A DNA stretch of 12,319 nucleotides from positions 1 to 12,319 of the forward strand of contig CALHST010000383.1 of NCBI GenBank assembly GCA_938038825.1, written 5' to 3'. Shown one piece after another: positions 1-7,161 of this stretch. The position numbers and the translations under genes are program-made. How positions within the stretch are numbered: the stretch's first letter is position 1; every line of letters begins with the position of its first letter. The notes below the pieces were generated by a model. That model saw nothing but the letters and a program-made list of their open reading frames with translations. It was not told the DNA's origin and searched no databases. The stretch comes from an uncultured Paracoccaceae bacterium. GTDB taxonomy: Bacteria; Pseudomonadota; Alphaproteobacteria; Rhodobacterales; Rhodobacteraceae.

Positions 1-308
1 AACGTGATGATGTCGGAAACTGCATCGACCAACAGTCCGGTCATTCCGTCTTCTCGTTTTACTACAATAATCACATTTCGGTCTGTCACATCTGTTTTGG
101 GCAACTCCAGACGCGCAGCTAAGTCCATGACAGGAAGCACTGTTCCTCTAAGGTTGATGACCCCCCTCATAAAGCTCGGTGCATGTGGCATAGGCGTCGT
201 TTTTGTCCAACCGCGGATTTCTCGGACGGACATTATGTCCAGCGCGTACTCTTGGGTACCAAGTCGGAAGGTCAACAGTTCACGGCTTGTTGTTTCTACG
301 TCCGTCAT
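1..308 (-). CDS. cheW: CheW chemotaxis adaptor, partial (C-terminus beyond left edge)
   Basis: CheW links methyl-accepting receptors to the kinase CheA in the cytoplasmic chemosensory array. About 102 residues are visible. The N-terminus begins MTDVETTSRELLTFRLG, followed by QEYALDIMSVREI, then the hallmark INLRGTVLPVMDL near residues 63-75, and later VVKREDG and LLVDAVSDI. These are the strands of the CheW-like SH3 barrel. The start ATG lies at 306-308 and overlaps the cheA stop codon as ATGA, with a GGAG six bases upstream, so the two are probably translationally coupled. A full CheW is about 150-170 residues, so roughly a third is missing at the window edge; this is an edge effect, not a truncation. 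It is the fourth gene of the STAS-cheY-cheA-cheW operon. Confidence 0.95.
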   Translation of the reverse strand, partial: MTDVETTSRELLTFRLGTQEYALDIMSVREIRGWTKTTPMPHAPSFMRGVINLRGTVLPVMDLAARLELPKTDVTDRNVIIVVKREDGMTGLLVDAVSDIIT

Positions 309-2482
309 GCAAGCGCTCCATGTTCTGTTTTTTCTTGAAATGGTGTTTCGTAAAGTATGTCAGTTGGATCCAAGATCAGGGCGATTTGTCCGTCTCCGAG
401 TATCGTCGCAGCTGCAATGCCTGGTGAACGGTAGAAATTCTCGTCAAGGCCTTTGATGACCACTTGTCTTTGATCGCGTATCTCATCGACTAAGATTGCT
501 GACCGCTGACCATCTTCTCTTGTTATGAGAAGGACCACGCAATCTTGGTAATTTTGAATGGGATTTCTATACCCTAGAGCGACACCAAGATCGAAAATTG
601 GAACAAACTCGCCCCGAACCCGAATTGACATCAAACCGGGTTGGATTTGATCAAGCTGATGGTCGCTCAATGTAAGTGTTTCAATAATGAGATTTAGTGG
701 AACAACGAGCGTTTCACCGGCAACTTCGATTATCATACCATCCAAGACAGCAAGAGTTAGCGGAAGGGAGATCGAAAATTTCGTTCCAGTCCCGGCCTCT
801 GAATGAATAGTTATCCTGCCCCCAAGAGACTGGATCGCAGTTTTGACCACGTCCATACCGACGCCACGACCTGAAAGATCGGATACTGAAGCGGCTGTTG
901 AAAAACCGGGCAAGAAAAGCAAATTGTCAATTTCTGTATCGGTTAGGCTGACATCATCACTGATAAGGCCCTTAGACACCGCAATCTCGAACACGCGTTG
1001 GCGGTTGATGCCATTTCCATCGTCTGAGACATCTATGATGACCCGTCCCGATTTATGTGAAGCGGTCAGTGTAACTGTACCTTGTGCTGGTTTCCCCGAG
1101 CCTTGGCGATCAGCCTTACTTTCGACTCCGTGATCAACGGCATTGCGGATCATGTGTGTCAGTGGATCCGCTAAGCGTTCAATCACCGTTTTGTCGACTT
1201 CTGTGTTTTCGCCTTCGGTTATCAAGCGAACGTCTTTGTTCACTGCCGCTGACGCTTCGCGTACGATACGTGACATTCTTTGGAACAGTGATTTTACGGG
1301 TTGAGCCCGTATCATCATGACACTGTCTTGGATGTCACGTGTTAGCCTTTGAAACTCGTCGAGACCGTTCATTGCATCCGAATGCGGTGATAACCCTGAC
1401 TTTTCTAGGCTTTGTGACAACATTGCTTGGTTTATCACAAGCTCTCCAACCAAATTTACGAGTCGTTCGATGCGGTCAAGATCGACACGTACAACTGATT
1501 TTACTGGATTAGATCGTTTTGACGGCGTTCTTTCTGTTTCTTGGATGCGTTCTGATTTTAAGTTTTCAACAGGTTTCTCAGTCGCCGGTGTTTGCGGTGA
1601 GGGGACTTGAATTGGAACCTCAACTGTTTCCGGTTCGTCACCGGATGGTGTATCTTGTTTGGTGACAGATACACTTTGAACCTTCGGCCCTACCTCGAGT
1701 GTGCATAAACCTTCCACAAATTCGAAGACGGAATTTATCTCGGCGATGTCAGCATGTGTCGTGATAGACGTGTGCCAAGAGATATAAGGTTTTTCTGGCT
1801 CAATTGTATCGAGCGTGGGTAGATCCTCTAATACAATTTCTGTGGAGACATGCCCGATTTCATTCAATGCTCGCAAAATATGAAATGGCTCGTTGCCAGT
1901 TTCAAACAACTCAGGAAAGGGTTTGAATACAACTTCGATGGTCGGAGTATTTACTTCTTCCGCCCCGGAGCTTTGCTCTGTGATGGCCGCAGATGGCATG
2001 TCTTCGATTGGGTCGCCAATATCCAAATCGAGGTCCAGCACCATAGCGGCCGGCTGAAAGTCTATTTCCTCCTCTACCTCTTCTTCTTCACCGATGAGTA
2101 CGTCTAATTGTGCCAGAAGTTCAGCAGAACGTTCGGAAGGTACTTCAGCGTCGTCTCGGCTGACACGGACCAGATCGGATAGATGGTCAGCAGCTTGGAA
2201 GAAAAGGCGCATCGCTTCGTCGGTAATTGCGAGCCGTTCGCCCCTGACCTCATCCAACGCGGTTTCGTATCTGTGAGCGAAGCGGACGAGGTTTTCCAGG
2301 CCGAAGGCGCCAGCACCACCTTTGATGGAGTGAACTGCACGAAAGACTACGTTGATAGTTTCGCTGTCAGTCTCGCCATCTTCCAGGCTTTGCAAACCAT
2401 CTTGCAAAGCCTCTAATAGCTCTTCGCATTCGATGAAGAAAGAAGCGCGGATTTCCGCCATGGGATCCATGTCGTCACTCAT
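305..2482 (-). CDS. cheA: CheA chemotaxis histidine kinase
   Basis: CheA autophosphorylates in response to receptor state and passes the phosphate to CheY. At 725 residues it has the full five-domain layout. P1 Hpt domain: residues 1-130, phospho-acceptor His51 in AVHSIKGGAG. A very acidic linker (about 131-165) follows, then a P2-like CheY-docking domain at about 183-265 of the type that starts FKPFPELF, and a Pro/Glu/Thr-rich linker to about 325. P3 dimerisation: from about 331, IERLVNLVGELVINQ. P4 ATPase: N box around 443-451 (MIRNAVDHG), G1 DDGNG at 487-491, G2 GRGVGMD at 538-544. P5 CheW-like domain: from about 575. The start is supported by AAGGA eight bases upstream, which overlaps the cheY stop. 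It lies 11 bp after cheY and overlaps cheW by four bases. Confidence 0.97.
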   Translation of the reverse strand: MSDDMDPMAEIRASFFIECEELLEALQDGLQSLEDGETDSETINVVFRAVHSIKGGAGAFGLENLVRFAHRYETALDEVRGERLAITDEAMRLFFQAADHLSDLVRVSRDDAEVPSERSAELLAQLDVLIGEEEEVEEEIDFQPAAMVLDLDLDIGDPIEDMPSAAITEQSSGAEEVNTPTIEVVFKPFPELFETGNEPFHILRALNEIGHVSTEIVLEDLPTLDTIEPEKPYISWHTSITTHADIAEINSVFEFVEGLCTLEVGPKVQSVSVTKQDTPSGDEPETVEVPIQVPSPQTPATEKPVENLKSERIQETERTPSKRSNPVKSVVRVDLDRIERLVNLVGELVINQAMLSQSLEKSGLSPHSDAMNGLDEFQRLTRDIQDSVMMIRAQPVKSLFQRMSRIVREASAAVNKDVRLITEGENTEVDKTVIERLADPLTHMIRNAVDHGVESKADRQGSGKPAQGTVTLTASHKSGRVIIDVSDDGNGINRQRVFEIAVSKGLISDDVSLTDTEIDNLLFLPGFSTAASVSDLSGRGVGMDVVKTAIQSLGGRITIHSEAGTGTKFSISLPLTLAVLDGMIIEVAGETLVVPLNLIIETLTLSDHQLDQIQPGLMSIRVRGEFVPIFDLGVALGYRNPIQNYQDCVVLLITREDGQRSAILVDEIRDQRQVVIKGLDENFYRSPGIAAATILGDGQIALILDPTDILYETPFQEKTEHGALA

Positions 2483-2493
2483 ACTTGACGTCC

Positions 2494-2859
2494 TTAGCCG
2501 GCGACCATTTGAAGTGCTTTGATAAGTTTCGTCGGATCAAAAGGTTTGACGATCCAACCTGTCGCGCCAGCATCGCGCGCTTTCATTTTCAGTTCAGGAG
2601 CACTTTCTGTGGTCAGAACCAATATTGGGGTGGCGCGGTGCTTATCTTGGTCCCGCACTGCGTCGATGAACTGGAATCCGTCCATACGTGGCATGTTGAT
2701 GTCCGTGATGATCGCATCCGGCGCAATACCAGCCAAGACCTCAAGCCCATGTTGACCATCGTCTGCTGTGTGCACGTCAAAGTCGTCGGTATTCAGCGCC
2801 ATTTTGATCATGTTTCGCATTGTACGGCTGTCATCGACTGCTAATACTTCAATTGTCAT
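2494..2859 (-). CDS. cheY: CheY-type single-domain response regulator
   Basis: A 121-residue receiver domain with no output domain, as in CheY. Phosphorylated by CheA, it would act on the flagellar motor switch or serve as a phosphate sink. All catalytic positions are present: acidic pair Asp9/Asp10 (AVDDS), phospho-acceptor Asp53 (ITDINMP), Thr83/Thr84 (LTTES) and Lys105 (VKPFD). Residue 102, at the Tyr/Phe switch region before the lysine, is Trp in GWIVKPF, a common variant. The start ATG shares one base with the stop of the upstream STAS gene (TAATG), with GGAGG seven bases upstream, so coupling is likely. Its place directly before cheA suggests it is the cognate partner. The genome probably holds more CheY paralogues, so motor-binding versus sink role cannot be decided here. 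Confidence 0.95.
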   Translation of the reverse strand: MTIEVLAVDDSRTMRNMIKMALNTDDFDVHTADDGQHGLEVLAGIAPDAIITDINMPRMDGFQFIDAVRDQDKHRATPILVLTTESAPELKMKARDAGATGWIVKPFDPTKLIKALQMVAG

Positions 2860-3128
2860 TACACGCCCTCCATCAATTGTTCTGGCGTAATCCCCATGAC
2901 ACGCATTTGGTCCAAAGCTTTTTCGTGAATATTTCTAATTTCGAAGGAATGGCCCGACGTTTTTGCATGGCGTGATGCTGCAATCAAAGCTTGCAAGCTC
3001 AATGCCCCTAAATGCGTCACATTGGAGGCATCTATTGTCATATCACCGTCCATCGCGCGCAGGTCGCTGACCAATTTCATCGCAACGGCGAGGTCGAGTT
3101 TGGCTGGAAGCACCAATGGTTCACTCAT
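2859..3128 (-). CDS. STAS-domain protein at head of che operon
   Basis: An 89-residue protein that is a single STAS (anti-anti-sigma-like) domain. Strands and the core helix are visible: LDLAVAMKLVSDL, MTIDASNVTHLGALSLQALI, then SFEIRNIHEKALDQMRVMGI near the C-terminus, where the SpoIIAA family has its last helix. In SpoIIAA the loop reads DSSG and its second Ser is phosphorylated. Aligned here, the loop is G41-A42-L43-S44, so the canonical phospho-Ser is Leu; only the neighbouring Ser44 could substitute. It may therefore work as a binding module rather than a phospho-switch. It is the first gene of the operon, has a weak AGGTGA ribosome site nine bases before the ATG, and overlaps cheY by one base. 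A partner cannot be named; involvement in chemotaxis is inferred from the operon. Confidence 0.85.
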   Translation of the reverse strand: MSEPLVLPAKLDLAVAMKLVSDLRAMDGDMTIDASNVTHLGALSLQALIAASRHAKTSGHSFEIRNIHEKALDQMRVMGITPEQLMEGV

Positions 3129-3252
3129 CGAATTATCACCTGCCGGTGTACAGACGAGAATAGCATGGCCGACCTCTTCAACGATTCCTGATTAAGTTGT
3201 ATCTAGAAGCGGGTCCCTTAATGTTTGGTTACGTTCAAAGCCGATTTCGCAC

Positions 3253-3283
3253 AAAAAAAGCCGACCTGAGCACAGGTCGACTT
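3253..3283 (-). terminator. Intrinsic terminator of the C1 gene set
   Basis: Read on the minus strand, an 11-bp stem (AAGTCGACCTG pairing with CAGGTCGGCTT, one G-U pair) closes a four-base TGCT loop and runs into a stretch of seven T. It begins about 25 bases after the stop of the corrinoid methyltransferase. It sits between that gene and the che operon on the same strand, so the che genes should have their own promoter between about 3129 and 3250; I see no convincing -35/-10 pair there. Confidence 0.9.
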
Positions 3284-3308
3284 GACAATTCTCATTTGTT
3301 TTTAAGGA

Positions 3309-4367
3309 TTATCCGCGGCGACGACGTCCACCTTCACGTCCGCGACGCCCACCGCGCCCACCTTCCGCATTCGGTGGTTTGTTAAAGTGAATCCATTCAC
3401 CGCCATGTGGATCATTATTGGTCAGAAAGTTAGCCGCACGAATGGCTTCCATTTCTTTACCGGCCCGGGGCAATGTAGATCCCATCCCGAACATTTGCAC
3501 AAAGGCTTCATCATCCATCCCGTCGGGTAGAATGATACCAGCAGCTTCAACTGCAGCCCGTTTTTCGGCAATTTTCGACTTTGGAGTGGGAAGGGCGACC
3601 GGGTTCATAATGGCAGAGGTCATACCAGCTGCCATTGCCATCGGCAGGAACGCGTTATTGATCCCATGACGATTGGGCAAACCGAAAGAGATATTGGACG
3701 CGCCACAGGTGGTGTTTACGCCCAGTTCTTCGCGCAATTTGCGTACCAGCGTGAACACTTGCAGCCCAGCAGTCCCCATCGCGCCAATTGGCATCACCAA
3801 TGGATCAACAACAATGTCATGCGCAGGAATGCCGAAATCCGCAGCGCGCTCGACAATTTTCTTGGCCACTGCAAAGCGCACCTCAGGATCTTCAGATATG
3901 CCCGTGTCATCATTGGAAATCGCAACCACTGGCACATTGTACTTCTTTACCAGTGGCAAGATCAGTTCTAACCGATCTTCCTCACCCGTTACCGAGTTCA
4001 GCAAAGGACGCCCCTGACAGACCTCAAGACCGGCCTCTAGCGCGGCTGGAACGGAACTGTCGATACATAAAGGAACGTCTACAAGGCCCTGAACCAATTC
4101 GATAACTTTATGCATCAAAGGAGGTTCTGTTTCGTTCGGGTTTGGGTTGGAATTATAGACAACCCCTGCATTGACGTCCAACACAGTTGCGCCTGCCGCA
4201 ACTTGGGCAATTGCGTCCTTTTCAACGGTCGAGAAATCCCCGGCTTCCAGTTCTGCCGCAAGTTTTTTGCGTCCTGTCGGATTGATGCGTTCGCCGATCA
4301 CGCAAAATGGCTGATCGAAGCCAATGATGGCGGTCTTGCTTTTGGATTCCACAATCGTCTGTGTCAT
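3309..4367 (-). CDS. Methyltetrahydrofolate:corrinoid methyltransferase (AcsE/MetH pterin-binding type)
   Basis: A pterin-binding TIM barrel that moves methyl groups between a corrinoid protein and (methyl)tetrahydrofolate in the cytoplasm. Family signatures in order: GERINP at 25-30, LDVNAG at 63-68, CIDSS at 101-105, LLNS at 122-125, VVDPLV at 186-191, SNISFGLP at 224-231. Asp103, Asn124, Asp188 and Asn225 match the folate-binding residues Asp75, Asn96, Asp160 and Asn199 of AcsE as I recall them. At 352 residues it is about 90 longer than AcsE, through a short N-terminal lead and a C-terminal extension. That extension ends in an Arg/Gly tail (GGRGGRRGREGGRRRRG). AGGAAAG seven bases upstream supports the ATG. 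It lies 213 bp after metF on the same strand with no hairpin-plus-T-run between, so co-transcription is possible. With MetF it probably oxidises methyl groups from a methylated donor; the cognate corrinoid protein is not in the window. Confidence 0.87.
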   Translation of the reverse strand: MTQTIVESKSKTAIIGFDQPFCVIGERINPTGRKKLAAELEAGDFSTVEKDAIAQVAAGATVLDVNAGVVYNSNPNPNETEPPLMHKVIELVQGLVDVPLCIDSSVPAALEAGLEVCQGRPLLNSVTGEEDRLELILPLVKKYNVPVVAISNDDTGISEDPEVRFAVAKKIVERAADFGIPAHDIVVDPLVMPIGAMGTAGLQVFTLVRKLREELGVNTTCGASNISFGLPNRHGINNAFLPMAMAAGMTSAIMNPVALPTPKSKIAEKRAAVEAAGIILPDGMDDEAFVQMFGMGSTLPRAGKEMEAIRAANFLTNNDPHGGEWIHFNKPPNAEGGRGGRRGREGGRRRRG

Positions 4368-4580
4368 TGATGACTTTCCTGATCATTTTGCCGGACATCT
4401 CTGCCATGGCCTTGTTGTGATGCTACTCATCCTGCATTTTTTTCACAGATGTGTGGCATTAAACGACTTGGTATTGCTTGGAACAGACACGTACCGCATC
4501 GGGCCGCCAACAGCGAGGCTTTGGCGTATGAAACTTTCCCATAATGTTCATGAGGGCAAGCATGGTCGCTTGCGTGTGTT

Positions 4581-5510
4581 TTATGATCCGTTTGCCGACT
4601 TGCCGCTTTCGCCGCCATGGATTTTCGCCCAACCCGCATTCGTTTTGATACCGCCAAGCGGAAAGAAATGAACATGGGTGACGCCAAAGTCTGGGTTTGC
4701 TGCTTTGTGCGCAGCCAACTCGGTCACAACCTCTGTTGGCTCGAATGGAAGCAGCAGCTTTGTGACGTCTCGTGCGCGCCGCTGTAGCACACGTAGACTC
4801 GCACCAACTCCGCAAGCAATCGAGAACTTGATCAAGGTTTGCAGCTTTGCAGGGCCCGCGATTCCGATGTGAATGGGCAAGTCGATACCTGCAGCCTTCA
4901 AGTCGTCGGCCCACTTAATGATGGGTTGTGCTTCAAAGGCAAATTGCGTGGCGATGGCCATGTCAGCGTCTGTGCGTTCAGAATACGCCTGTTTCCACGT
5001 TAGGGCGGCATCTACATTGGCCGTGCCCCCACTTGGATCAATGTCCTTGTTGCCTTCCGGGTGTCCTGCCACGTGAAGTCGCGTAAAACCTGCTTTGTCA
5101 AAAGCTTCGGTTTCCAACAACTGCATAGAGCTGTCAAAATCCCCGTGCGGCGTGGTCACTCCGCCAGCAAGCAGCAAAGCCTGCTTCACATCAGCTTCGC
5201 CCTGATACCGCGCGATCCAGTCCTGCAGTGTCTTGGTGTCTTTGATGATACGTGCCGGAAAATGCGGCATGACCGGAAAGCCATCTGCGTGTAAACGCGC
5301 CGCCGTGCGCACCATATCTTCAATGGGTGTGCCTTCGATATGGGCGATATAGACACGTGTTCCTTCGGGGAGCAGATCCCGGAAATTTTCGATCTTTTCT
5401 GCAGTGCGGGGCATCACTTCGATGGAATAATTCTTTACGAACGCTTCCACTTCGGGGTTCACCTGAATATCAGATTCAGCTTCGGGTTTTCTGAACAAAC
5501 TCAACGCCAT
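4581..5510 (-). CDS. metF: Divergent methylenetetrahydrofolate reductase (MetF family)
   Basis: MTHFR-family TIM barrel, 309 residues, interconverting methylene-THF and methyl-THF. Recognisable positions: IEVMPRT at 30-36 corresponds to FEFFPPRT of E. coli MetF and keeps the catalytic glutamate (Glu31); HVAGHPEG at 146-153 matches VAAYPEV; TQFAFE at 188-193 matches TQFFFD and keeps the folate-contacting Gln; IGIAGP at 215-220 matches PGILPV. The RGD motif that carries Asp120 in E. coli appears here as AGG (115-117), so that flavin/folate-tuning Asp seems absent. I start at the ATG ending at 5510 because AGGAG lies eight bases before it; the ATG six bases earlier would leave only two, and a further upstream start would run into the preceding gene. 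Placement beside the corrinoid methyltransferase argues for methyl-THF oxidation rather than methionine synthesis, which is inference. Confidence 0.82.
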   Translation of the reverse strand: MALSLFRKPEAESDIQVNPEVEAFVKNYSIEVMPRTAEKIENFRDLLPEGTRVYIAHIEGTPIEDMVRTAARLHADGFPVMPHFPARIIKDTKTLQDWIARYQGEADVKQALLLAGGVTTPHGDFDSSMQLLETEAFDKAGFTRLHVAGHPEGNKDIDPSGGTANVDAALTWKQAYSERTDADMAIATQFAFEAQPIIKWADDLKAAGIDLPIHIGIAGPAKLQTLIKFSIACGVGASLRVLQRRARDVTKLLLPFEPTEVVTELAAHKAANPDFGVTHVHFFPLGGIKTNAGWAKIHGGESGKSANGS

Positions 5511-5538
5511 CGCCATGGCTCCTTTTAAAAACGGAGGC

Positions 5539-5835
5539 TTACGCCCAACCATCATTCGCAATCAACGCCTTGATGCGGTCTGTATCGTATTCCGCTTCAA
5601 GTCGTTTGCCTTCCGCTTCGGCAATCTCGGCAGGATCTCCATCCATGGGGTAGGGGTCCGCTTTGCGCCATTCAGCCAAATAGGCATCGGTATCCTTGGC
5701 ATTGACCTTCATCGCGGCACGATCAATCGCTTGTTCAAACCGTTCTTCCAGCGGTCTTTTTGATCCACGTCGTCCCTTGCCCACAATGACTTGTGCGGGA
5801 ATGTCGCGCCAATAAACAATCGTAACGTCGGGCAT
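5539..5835 (-). CDS. Small 'virulence factor' family protein (probably Pfam PF13769), function unknown
   Basis: A 98-residue protein starting MPDVTIVYWRDIPAQVIVGKG. It resembles a small family labelled 'virulence factor' in databases (I believe PF13769); the label says nothing useful here. The sequence suggests two short beta strands (VTIVYWR and AQVIVGK), a basic turn (GRRGSKRP), then charged amphipathic helices (ERFEQAIDRAAM, DAYLAEWRKA, EIAEAEGKRLEAEY). There is no signal peptide, membrane segment, cysteine or histidine, so a metal- or FeS-binding role like that of acetogen MetV is unlikely. AAGGA seven bases upstream supports the start. It is first in the set, 28 bp before metF, and divergent from ppx. 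The order small protein, metF, methyltransferase suggests an accessory or stabilising role in C1 transfer; that is conjecture. Confidence 0.75.
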   Translation of the reverse strand: MPDVTIVYWRDIPAQVIVGKGRRGSKRPLEERFEQAIDRAAMKVNAKDTDAYLAEWRKADPYPMDGDPAEIAEAEGKRLEAEYDTDRIKALIANDGWA

Positions 5836-5877
5836 GGATGATTCCTTTGCTCAAGTAAGGTAGTGATACGGTTAGCT

Positions 5878-5906
5878 TCTGTAGTTTGGTGGGCTCTTTT
5901 CGACAA
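5878..5906 (-). promoter_or_regulatory. Possible sigma-70-like promoter for the C1 gene set
   Basis: On the minus strand TTGTCG (5901-5906) and TACAGA (5878-5883) are separated by exactly 17 bases, about 43 bases upstream of the start at 5835. The -35 matches four of six consensus positions and the -10 only three, so this is a weak candidate, offered because the spacing and location are right. Confidence 0.3.
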
Positions 5907-5984
5907 GCCAAAGGCAATCCGCGACTTGCTCGAACGCAGACAAGAGACTAACGTGAGATCAACTCGATACAGGAGGGCGCGTTG

Positions 5985-7097
5985 ATGGCGCCCAGGCGTT
6001 CCAAAGGTGCAGGCGCTTTCCCAAAAGCGGTTGAAGGCCCCGCGCCCAAACGACCAGATCCAGCCGCCCTTTATGCGGCGCTGGATTTAGGCACAAATAG
6101 TTGCCGCATGCTGATTGCTCAACCAAAGGGCAGTGGGTTCCATGTGGTTGATAGCTTTTCGAAATCAGTGCAACTCGGCACTGGTCTAGAGAAGTCTGGA
6201 AACTTGTCCGGTGGCTCAATGACCCGCACGGTACAAGCGCTGCGTATTTGTCAGCAAAAGCTCAAGAAGCACAAAGTGCGCAATATGCGGCTTGTCGCAA
6301 CCGAAGCGTGTCGCCGGGCAAAAAACGCCCATGTTTTCATTGACCGGGTCCGTCGTGAAACAGGGTTACGTCTTGAAATCATCGAACCCGAACAGGAGGC
6401 GCGTCTTGCCGTTGTGTCCTGCGCGCCTTTGGTTTCAACCAAGACAGAACAATTGCTTGTCGTCGACATCGGTGGTGGCTCTACGGAATTGGTGTGGATT
6501 GACCTGGCGTCGGTTCCCAAACGAGATCGCCCAAGCGCCATTATGCGCCTGCACACGGGGTTCAATCAGACCGACAATCCGTTTCCTGTCGCGAAGGTGG
6601 TTGATTGGATTTCCGTGCCGCTAGGGGTCGCTACGTTGCGGGATCATTTCAGCGACGTTGAAGATGATGCTGCGCGTTTTGCCCTGATGAGCTGGTTTTT
6701 TGAAGAAAATTTGAATGACTTTGCCCCATATCGGGATCTGCAAGCCCATGATCGCTTTCAGATTGTTGGAACGTCGGGCACTGTGACAACCGTTGCGGCG
6801 TCGCATTTGGGGCTGCGGCGCTATGATCGCACGAAAGTTGACGGTCTTCGGATGACATCAGAGCAAATCGACAAAGTCATTCGCGGGTATCTGGATCTGG
6901 GTCCTTCGGGGCGGCGGGCTGATCCGCGTATCGGCCAGGATCGCCAAGCCTTGATCATGTCGGGCTCTGCAATTTTGCAGGCTCTGATGCGTTTGTGGCC
7001 CACGGATCGGTTGTCTGTGGCAGACCGCGGACTGCGTGAAGGTCTTCTTTATGCGCAAATGTCGGCGCATGGTGTCTTAGAAGACGGTGCGTTCTAA
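5985..7097 (+). CDS. ppx: Ppx/GppA family phosphatase (short form)
   Basis: An ASKHA-fold phosphatase of about 370 residues hydrolysing polyphosphate and/or pppGpp in the cytoplasm. Visible motifs: phosphate-1 loop ALDLGTNSCRMLI (about 32-44), catalytic glutamate Glu107 in VATEACRRA, the second nucleotide-binding loop VVDIGGGSTEL (about 159-169), and GTSGTVTT (about 262-269). E. coli Ppx is about 510 residues and carries a C-terminal HD-type domain; that is missing, giving the two-domain short form. About 28 basic, Ala/Pro-rich residues precede the fold. AGGAGG eight bases before the ATG at 5985 fixes the start over an in-frame TTG one codon earlier. It is followed 64 bp later by rlmE on the same strand. 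Substrate (polyP or pppGpp) cannot be told from sequence. Confidence 0.92.
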   Translation: MAPRRSKGAGAFPKAVEGPAPKRPDPAALYAALDLGTNSCRMLIAQPKGSGFHVVDSFSKSVQLGTGLEKSGNLSGGSMTRTVQALRICQQKLKKHKVRNMRLVATEACRRAKNAHVFIDRVRRETGLRLEIIEPEQEARLAVVSCAPLVSTKTEQLLVVDIGGGSTELVWIDLASVPKRDRPSAIMRLHTGFNQTDNPFPVAKVVDWISVPLGVATLRDHFSDVEDDAARFALMSWFFEENLNDFAPYRDLQAHDRFQIVGTSGTVTTVAASHLGLRRYDRTKVDGLRMTSEQIDKVIRGYLDLGPSGRRADPRIGQDRQALIMSGSAILQALMRLWPTDRLSVADRGLREGLLYAQMSAHGVLEDGAF

Positions 7098-7161
7098 GTT
7101 GTTGCGTCCTTGCCCTATGCGCTTGGCAAGACTATCCAGCAACCAACATCGGATCGGGACT

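Noticed and set aside
3192..3221. Two TTAA half-sites upstream of the che operon as a CtrA box
   Set aside because: They are 22 bases apart rather than the 7 of a full CtrA site, and single TTAA elements are common by chance.
4505..4526. Inverted repeat CGCCAA/TTGGCG after metF as a terminator
   Set aside because: Six-bp stem with a ten-base loop and no following T-run on the minus strand.
4427..4687. Minus-strand open frame overlapping the 3' end of metF
   Set aside because: Overlaps metF in another frame, no ribosome site, low-complexity Lys/Arg/His composition; does not explain the gap.
5508..5561. Upstream start for metF giving a 326-residue protein
   Set aside because: It would begin inside the end of the preceding gene and lacks a ribosome site, whereas AGGAG stands eight bases before the ATG ending at 5510.
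7087..7161. Upstream GTG/ATG starts for rlmE
   Set aside because: The GTG lies within ppx and the ATG at 7117 has no ribosome site; the added residues do not look like the RlmE N-terminus.
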